From: Candidatus Fermentibacterales bacterium
Lineage (GTDB): Bacteria > Fermentibacterota > Fermentibacteria > Fermentibacterales > JAFGKQ01
Length of the DNA: 9,998 nucleotides
Assembly: GCA_016928495.1 (NCBI GenBank)
Contig: JAFGKQ010000331.1
Location: 1-9,998 of the forward strand
Reading direction: 5' to 3'
In this document: positions 6,039 through 9,998 of the stretch, piece after piece
Layout of the letters: each line of letters opens with the position of its first letter
Numbering within the stretch: position 1 is the stretch's first letter
The notes under the pieces: model-generated
Told to the model about the DNA's origin: nothing
Databases searched by the model: none
Seen by the model: the letters and a program-made list of their open reading frames with translations, nothing else
Made by a program: the position numbers and the translations under genes

Positions 6039-6847
6039 GCCCTGGTCCCGGCATAGGCATCTTCGACTCGGGAGTGGGGGGGCTTACCGTAGTCAGGGCC
6101 GTCATGGACCGGCTGCCCCGGGAGTCGGTCATCTACTTCGGCGACACGGCCCGGGTCCCCTATGGCTCCAAGTCCCCCGAGACCGTGATACGCTTCGCGA
6201 GGGAGAGCGCGGCCTTCCTGGCCGGCAAGGGCATCAAGCTGCTGGTGGTGGCCTGCAACACCGCTTCCGCAGTCAGCATACCGGCTCTCAGGCAGGAGTT
6301 CGACCTGCCCATCGTCGGGGTGATAGAGCCAGGAGCCCTCTTCGCTTCCAGGGCGACAGGCTCCGGGCGGGTCGGCGTGATAGGCACGATAGGCACCATC
6401 AGCAGCGGCGCCTATCAGAACGCTCTCAGGGAATGCAACTCATCCATCCGGGTGATAGCCCAGCCCTGCCCTCTTCTGGTGCCCCTGGTCGAGGAGGGCT
6501 GGCTCGACCACGAGATCACCAGATTGGTCGTAGAGGAATACACCAGGCCGCTGGTGGCCGAGGGGATCGATACCCTTGTGCTCGGCTGCACTCACTATCC
6601 TCTTCTCAAACCTGTTCTGTCGAGGGTGCTCGGAGACGGCGTGAGGCTCGTGGACTCGGCCGAGGCCACGGCCGAGGTGATCGGTGATACGCTTCGTAGC
6701 CGGGGCCTCCTGAGGGGGAGCGAGGAGACGGAACGGCCCGACAGGAAGTTCTACGTGAGCGACATCCCTCTCAAGTTCCAGGAGATCGCACAGCGCTTCC
6801 TGGGGGCCGCTGTCCCCCTGGTAACGCAGATAAAGGTGGGGGAGTGA
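6035..6847 (+). CDS. murI: Glutamate racemase
   Basis: MurI interconverts L- and D-glutamate in the cytoplasm without a cofactor, supplying the D-Glu of peptidoglycan stem peptides. The 270-residue product is of normal length. Both halves carry their catalytic cysteine: V-A-C-N-T-A-S (72-78) with Cys74, and L-G-C-T-H-Y-P-L-L (183-191) with Cys185 and His187. The substrate-binding F-D-S-G-V-G-G-L (10-17) and Y-F-G-D-T-A-R-V-P-Y-G (34-44) are also intact. ATG 6035 overlaps the preceding stop by four bases. Its position in an operon with a cell-wall amidase fits its role in wall synthesis. Confidence 0.97.
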   Translation: MSPGPGIGIFDSGVGGLTVVRAVMDRLPRESVIYFGDTARVPYGSKSPETVIRFARESAAFLAGKGIKLLVVACNTASAVSIPALRQEFDLPIVGVIEPGALFASRATGSGRVGVIGTIGTISSGAYQNALRECNSSIRVIAQPCPLLVPLVEEGWLDHEITRLVVEEYTRPLVAEGIDTLVLGCTHYPLLKPVLSRVLGDGVRLVDSAEATAEVIGDTLRSRGLLRGSEETERPDRKFYVSDIPLKFQEIAQRFLGAAVPLVTQIKVGE

Positions 6848-7587
6848 TGTCCGAGGACGGCGGCGTTGCCAGGACCGACGGCCGCGGTTGCGGGCAGGTC
6901 AGGGAGATCAGCTTCCAGACTGGGTTCCAGCCGTTCCCCGAGGGCAGCGTGCTGGTTGCCTGGGGCGGAACCAGGGTGGTCTGCTCGGCGACCTTCGAGG
7001 ACAGGGTGCCGCCCTTTCTCGCCGGGAAGGGCACGGGCTGGATTACCGCCGAGTACGACATGCTCCCCGGAAGCGGCAACAGGAGGATAAGGCGGGACAG
7101 GATATCGGGAGGCATCAAGGGAAGGAGCCACGAGATACAGAGGCTCATCGGAAGGTCCCTTCGCCAGTGCGCCGACCTCTCGCTTCTGGGGGAGAGGACG
7201 CTGGTCGTCGACTGCGATGTCCTGACTGCCGATGGTGGAACCAGGGTAGCCTCGATCTCGGGCGGCGCGGTAGCCGCCCGCCTGGCGACCCGCAGGCTTC
7301 TGGACAGGGGGAAGCTGGAGAGGGACCCCTTCCTCCGGTTCGTTGCCGCCGTCAGCGTGGGTCTCGTAGACGGGACCCCCATGGTGGATCTGTGCTACGA
7401 TGAGGACTCCAGGGCGTCCATGGACATGAACCTGGTCGTGACGGAGGAGGGTCAGATAGTCGAGCTCCAGACAGCGGCGGAACAGGCGACCGCTCCTCTG
7501 GAGACGGTTACCGCGATGGCGAGGATGGGCCTGGCGGCCGCGCTCGAGCAGATAGTGCCTCTACAGAGGGAGGTCTTCTCCTCATGA
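6847..7587 (+). CDS. rph: Ribonuclease PH
   Basis: RNase PH is a phosphate-dependent 3'-5' exoribonuclease that trims tRNA precursors and also helps degrade structured RNA; it forms a hexameric ring. The 246-residue product matches the family. Visible are T-D-G-R (10-13), F-P-E-G-S-V-L (30-36), E-D-R-V-P-P-F-L (51-58), G-W-I-T-A-E-Y-D-M-L-P (64-74), the phosphate-site E-I-Q-R-L-I-G-R (96-103), D-C-D-V-L-T-A-D-G-G-T-R (122-133), and the acidic active-site stretch Y-D-E-D-S-R-A-S-M-D-M-N (184-195). The start could be ATG 6847, which shares one base with the murI stop, or GTG 6844 one codon earlier with AAAGG seven bases upstream. They differ by one residue. No frameshift of the kind seen in E. 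coli K-12 rph is present. Confidence 0.96.
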   Translation: MSEDGGVARTDGRGCGQVREISFQTGFQPFPEGSVLVAWGGTRVVCSATFEDRVPPFLAGKGTGWITAEYDMLPGSGNRRIRRDRISGGIKGRSHEIQRLIGRSLRQCADLSLLGERTLVVDCDVLTADGGTRVASISGGAVAARLATRRLLDRGKLERDPFLRFVAAVSVGLVDGTPMVDLCYDEDSRASMDMNLVVTEEGQIVELQTAAEQATAPLETVTAMARMGLAAALEQIVPLQREVFSS

Positions 7588-8198
7588 GGATCGTCCTCGC
7601 CTCGGCCAACCCGGACAAGCTCAGAGAGCTCCGCTCGATACTCTCCGAGCTCGGTCTCGAGGTGGTCCCGGTGAGCGATGTCGCACCAGGCTGGCACGTC
7701 GAGGAGACCGGCGCCACCCTGGAGGAGAACGCGCTCCTCAAGGCCAGGGCCGCCGCCTCCGCGACGGGGCTGCCGGCCGTCGCTGACGACACAGGGCTCT
7801 GCGTCAGGGCCCTCGGCGGAGGTCCGGGGGTCTACTCCTCGAGGTTCGCAGGGGAGAGCGCTACCTACTCCCAGAACGTCTGCAAGCTCCTGTCCCGGCT
7901 GATAGGGGAAACGCCCGAGATGCGAAGGGCATGCTTCAGGACCGCTGCCGCCATCGCCCTCCCGGACGGGACGAGCGAGACCGTGTCCGGCAGGGCCGAG
8001 GGCCGGATCACCGAGGCGCCGATGGGGAAGGGTGGCTTCGGCTACGATCCGGTCTTTCTCTCGGATGACCTGGGCAGGACCTACGCCGAGGCGACGCCCG
8101 AGCAGAAGGACCTGGTCAGCCACAGGGGCAGGGCCTTCCGCAACCTGCTGCCGCTGATCAGGAGGCTCGTGCTGCACGACGAGGAGCAGGGCTCCTGA
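7584..8198 (+). CDS. rdgB: dITP/XTP pyrophosphatase (RdgB/HAM1 family)
   Basis: RdgB hydrolyses deaminated purine nucleotides (dITP, XTP and their partners) to monophosphates plus pyrophosphate, keeping them out of DNA and RNA. The 204-residue product has the family's usual length (E. coli 197). Motifs in order are S-A-N-P-D-K-L-R-E (7-15), E-T-G-A-T-L-E-E-N-A-L-L-K-A (41-54), A-D-D-T-G-L-C-V (67-74) with catalytic Asp69, G-G-P-G-V-Y-S-S-R-F-A-G (79-90), G-G-F-G-Y-D-P-V-F (150-158) and S-H-R-G-R-A (179-184). All key positions are intact. ATG 7584 overlaps the rph stop as ATGA, with GGGAGG ten bases upstream. It is the last gene of the operon. Confidence 0.96.
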   Translation: MRIVLASANPDKLRELRSILSELGLEVVPVSDVAPGWHVEETGATLEENALLKARAAASATGLPAVADDTGLCVRALGGGPGVYSSRFAGESATYSQNVCKLLSRLIGETPEMRRACFRTAAAIALPDGTSETVSGRAEGRITEAPMGKGGFGYDPVFLSDDLGRTYAEATPEQKDLVSHRGRAFRNLLPLIRRLVLHDEEQGS

Positions 8199-8206
8199 CT
8201 CTGGCC

Positions 8207-8219
8207 GGCCGGGTCGGCC
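8207..8219 (+). other. Small GC hairpin after rdgB
   Basis: GGCCG and CGGCC flank a three-base loop nine bases past the rdgB stop. There is no T-run behind it. A second 5-bp hairpin (8229-8243, CTCGT/ACGAG) follows. These may protect or weakly terminate the operon transcript; the function is unproven. Confidence 0.3.
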
Positions 8220-8244
8220 CGAGCCGCCTCGTCTGAAACGAGCG

Positions 8245-8287
8245 AAAAAAAGGAAACCGGGAGGCGGGGATCACCCTCCTCCCGGTT
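8245..8287 (-). terminator. Strong Rho-independent terminator of the four-helix membrane protein gene
   Basis: On the minus strand, arms 8287-8278 and 8264-8255 form a perfect 10-bp stem (AACCGGGAGG/CCTCCCGGTT). The loop region can pair further through GGG/CCC. The stem is followed by TTTCC and a run of seven T (8251-8245). The same hairpin lies downstream of rdgB on the plus strand, where it has no T-run. A further 6-bp hairpin (TTCCGC/GCGGAA, 8294-8309) sits directly next to the gene's stop. Confidence 0.88.
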
Positions 8288-8313
8288 CGCGCGTTCCGCC
8301 GGAGCGGAAGCTC

Positions 8314-8733
8314 TCAGACCACTATGTCGAAGATCCTCGCTATGAGGGCCCAGGCGCCGACGATGATGGCGATGAGGCCCATCTTGCCCTGCTTCGGAGC
8401 CAGCTTGGCGACCAGCTCATCGAGCTTCTCGCTCTTCACGAAGGTCTTGATGACGCCGATGCCCAGGAGGATACCGAGGCCGATCGAGAGAAGGGACATG
8501 ACCAGCCAGGTGATCATCAGAACGGGGATGAAGTCGAACCAGTCGAGGTTGGTGATGAAGCGGATGACCTGGATGACTCCCCAGACCGCGGTGACCGCGC
8601 CGAACCATCCCTGGTACGGGACGAGCTTGTCGAGGATCTCCTTGGCCTCCGGCTTCTTCGAGATCACGAGATTCGGCGCCGCAAGGACCCCGAGAACGAT
8701 CAGCCACAGGGAGTTGATTATGGTAATTCCCAC
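8314..8733 (-). CDS. Four-helix membrane protein with internal duplication, unknown function
   Basis: I do not recognise the family. The 139-residue product is an integral membrane protein with four predicted hydrophobic helices (about 7-24, 42-60, 68-95 and 118-136). The two halves resemble each other: helix 1, charged loop, helix 2 (about 6-60) parallels helix 3, charged loop, helix 4 (about 78-135). Shared elements are S-L-x-x-I-x-L-G-(V/I)-L at the start of each half, an acidic-basic amphipathic loop, and D-K-L-V-P-Y-Q-G (35-42) against A-K-L-A-P-K-Q-G (109-116). This suggests a two-fold pseudosymmetric fold. The GTG start at 8733 is preferred because GAGGAGGG lies four bases upstream and the protein then begins at helix 1. 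The longer open frame upstream to 9072 is charged, not membrane-like, and overlaps the divergent gene. It is a single-gene transcription unit ending at a strong terminator. Confidence 0.85.
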   Translation of the reverse strand: MGITIINSLWLIVLGVLAAPNLVISKKPEAKEILDKLVPYQGWFGAVTAVWGVIQVIRFITNLDWFDFIPVLMITWLVMSLLSIGLGILLGIGVIKTFVKSEKLDELVAKLAPKQGKMGLIAIIVGAWALIARIFDIVV

Positions 8734-8737
8734 GATT

Positions 8738-8745
8738 CCCTCCTC
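8738..8745 (-). promoter_or_regulatory. Ribosome binding site deciding a GTG start
   Basis: On the minus strand GAGGAGGG, an almost perfect anti-16S match, ends four bases before GTG 8733. It fixes the start of the four-helix membrane protein. Confidence 0.65.
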
Positions 8746-8845
8746 GTCGTTGGTGATGACGTGGTTGCTTCTGCCGCCAAGGAACCAATGACGGAAGCTA
8801 ATAGAAATCTGACCGCTCGGGTAGCTTTGGGACCCATTCCGGCCT

Positions 8846-8874
8846 TTGCCCCGGGTGCACCGGCAAGACATAAT
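8846..8874 (+). promoter_or_regulatory. Candidate promoter of the polytopic membrane protein
   Basis: TTGCCC (8846-8851), a 17-base spacer and CATAAT (8869-8874) match the consensus at four and five of six positions. Transcription would start near 8881, about 40 bases before the gene. It lies in the 189-base divergent gap 8734-8922. I saw no convincing promoter for the opposite gene there. Confidence 0.45.
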
Positions 8875-8922
8875 CCCCGGGCGTCGCGAAGGAACCACCG
8901 CAGTCTCACCGAAGCGGCAGGG

Positions 8923-9998
8923 ATGATGAAGAGGATCATCGACTGGATAGCCGATCTGCCGGTAAGCACCGCGCAGATGGTCGCCCTCTTCTGCTTCACG
9001 GTCATCGCCAGGAACCTCCTGGAAGGCTTCAGCACCGGCATCATGTTCCACTGGAGTGCTTTCGCGCTTCACTTCCCGATAGCCTACGTCTTCCCGATGC
9101 TATCCCTGGTCGCCCTCATGCACCTCCTGTCCGGCTACTCGCTGCGAAGGCTGCTGAAGCTGATGGTCTTCGCCTGGACCCTGACGCTCCTGCCGCCCCT
9201 CATAGACTTCGCGCTCTCGCGCCAGACGACGCCGATAGGCTATTTCCCTCTGGATCCGGCGAACCTCGGCCACTTCCTTCTCAACTTCTTCAATCCGGCC
9301 GTCTCCCTTCCCGGCACGACGGCGGGGATCCGGATAGAGGCAGCCCTGGGGTGCCTTCTCGCGGGCCTGTTCGTGGGGGTCGTCTCGAGACGCAGGGCCC
9401 TGCTGAGGGGGGTCGTCACCACACTGGCCTTCTGCCTGGTCTTCATGGTGTTCTTCGTGTGGCCCTATCTCGTCTACGCCCTTCTCTCGGGCGGCTTCCA
9501 GTACACGTCCAACGTGCAGGATTTCCTCCAGGACAGGCTGGTGAGCCACTCTCACGCTCTCGGAGGGGTGCACTTCACGGTCTTCCTGATCGACTCGATC
9601 CCCGTCACGCTCCTGGGCATATGGATGACCCTGTCCCTCTACGGGCGGGGACTCCGGGAAGGCCTTCGCTCCGGCATGCGCCAGTCCGCTGCCTGGTTGC
9701 CGGTCGTCCTGGCGGGAGCGGTCGTCGGCTTCAGGGCGGGATCGCAGTTGCTGATGACGTTCGCGGACCATGTTTCGGTCGTTGGGGCGACCCTTGCCGC
9801 GGTCCTGCTCGCACTGGGCCTGGAGTGCAGATCGAAGAAGCCTCTGGGGCCCGGCCTGGTCGTCTGGGCCAGCCTCATAGCGCTCGCTACCGGCTGGCAG
9901 TCCCTGGTAGTGGCCCTGATCCTGATCAGCGTCAGGCTGCTCCCGGTTCCTGACCGGGCCGCGAGAGGGCTTGCCGTGGCTCTCTCGGGCCTTCTGCC
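8923..9998 (+). CDS. Large polytopic membrane protein, unknown function (runs off the edge)
   Basis: An uninterrupted frame of at least 358 codons continues past the window, so the C-terminus is missing. The translation is rich in Leu, Val, Phe and Ala, with roughly nine to eleven hydrophobic segments separated by short Arg-rich loops. Recognisable fixed points are an early A-R-N-L-L-E-G-F (residues 28-35), L-L-P-P-L-I-D-F near the end of helix 3, G-I-R-I-E-A-A-L after a Phe/Asn/Pro-rich loop, and L-V-S-H-S-H-A-L in the middle. It has no obvious prenyltransferase Asp motif, transporter signature or glycosyltransferase motif that I can name. I recall similar RNxLEG / LPPLID / RIE multi-spanning proteins in uncultured bacteria and archaea, but cannot give a function. 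The start is either ATG 8923 or the adjacent ATG 8926; AGGG overlaps the first, so the second may be used. The base pattern is like its neighbours, with no sign of transfer. Confidence 0.8.
   Translation, partial: MMKRIIDWIADLPVSTAQMVALFCFTVIARNLLEGFSTGIMFHWSAFALHFPIAYVFPMLSLVALMHLLSGYSLRRLLKLMVFAWTLTLLPPLIDFALSRQTTPIGYFPLDPANLGHFLLNFFNPAVSLPGTTAGIRIEAALGCLLAGLFVGVVSRRRALLRGVVTTLAFCLVFMVFFVWPYLVYALLSGGFQYTSNVQDFLQDRLVSHSHALGGVHFTVFLIDSIPVTLLGIWMTLSLYGRGLREGLRSGMRQSAAWLPVVLAGAVVGFRAGSQLLMTFADHVSVVGATLAAVLLALGLECRSKKPLGPGLVVWASLIALATGWQSLVVALILISVRLLPVPDRAARGLAVALSGLL

Noticed and set aside
8734-9072. Longer N-terminus for the four-helix membrane protein
   Set aside because: It is charged, overlaps the divergent gene and its promoter, and has no ribosome site comparable to the one before GTG 8733.
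9100-9953. Open frames on both strands inside the right-edge membrane protein (9100-9771 minus, 9351-9953 plus)
   Set aside because: Their translations are Arg/Glu/Gln- or Arg/Gly/Pro-rich with no domain, while the frame from 8923 gives a coherent polytopic membrane protein without stops.
1-9998. CRISPR array, insertion sequence, toxin-antitoxin, phage or biosynthetic cluster
   Set aside because: I saw no regularly spaced repeats, transposase or integrase motifs, small toxin-antitoxin pairs, or clustered biosynthetic enzymes on either strand.

Overview
The window is a high-GC stretch of bacterial chromosome with mainly housekeeping genes. Two genes start with TTG and two with GTG. There are no mobile elements, CRISPR arrays or phage genes. 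The organism is probably Gram-negative, judging from AmiC-type amidase architecture and exported Trp/Asp-rich proteins. The style (TTG/GTG starts, high GC, a Trp- and Asp-rich repeated secreted protein) recalls uncultured FCB-group candidate phyla, but no ribosomal RNA or marker tree is available here, so that placement is a low-confidence inference.

Layout. (1) At 14-634 (+) lies a secreted protein made of two tandem copies of an about 84-residue Trp/Asp-rich domain. It converges on a minus-strand pair, nth (endonuclease III, 2135-2773) followed by a PAS-PAS-GGDEF diguanylate cyclase (669-2138). That pair overlaps by four bases, and a perfect 16-bp palindrome lies at the convergence point. 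(2) Divergent from nth is a lone RmlC-like cupin epimerase (2911-3465, +). It converges on a tRNA-Leu(CAG) gene (3515-3601, -). (3) The tRNA promoter faces away from a strong sigma-70-like promoter that opens a six-gene operon (3754-8198, +): smpB, an exported amidase_3 cell-wall hydrolase, a single-pass membrane protein, murI, rph and rdgB. Every junction overlaps or abuts. (4) A T-tract terminator for the opposite strand follows. It ends a small four-helix membrane protein with an internal duplication (8314-8733, -). Divergent from that gene is a large polytopic membrane protein (8923 to the edge, +) that runs out of the window.

How the genes fit together. The operon combines ribosome rescue (SmpB), peptidoglycan hydrolysis (amidase), D-glutamate supply for peptidoglycan (MurI), RNA 3'-end trimming (RNase PH) and nucleotide-pool cleaning (RdgB). 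The order [membrane protein]-murI-rph-rdgB recalls the Bacillus racE-gerM-rph-ysnA cluster, which suggests that the unrecognised membrane protein at 5394-6038 stands in the GerM position.

No new defence, mobile or biosynthetic system was found. The least explained items are the duplicated secreted protein, the GerM-position protein, the internally duplicated membrane protein and the polytopic membrane protein at the right edge.
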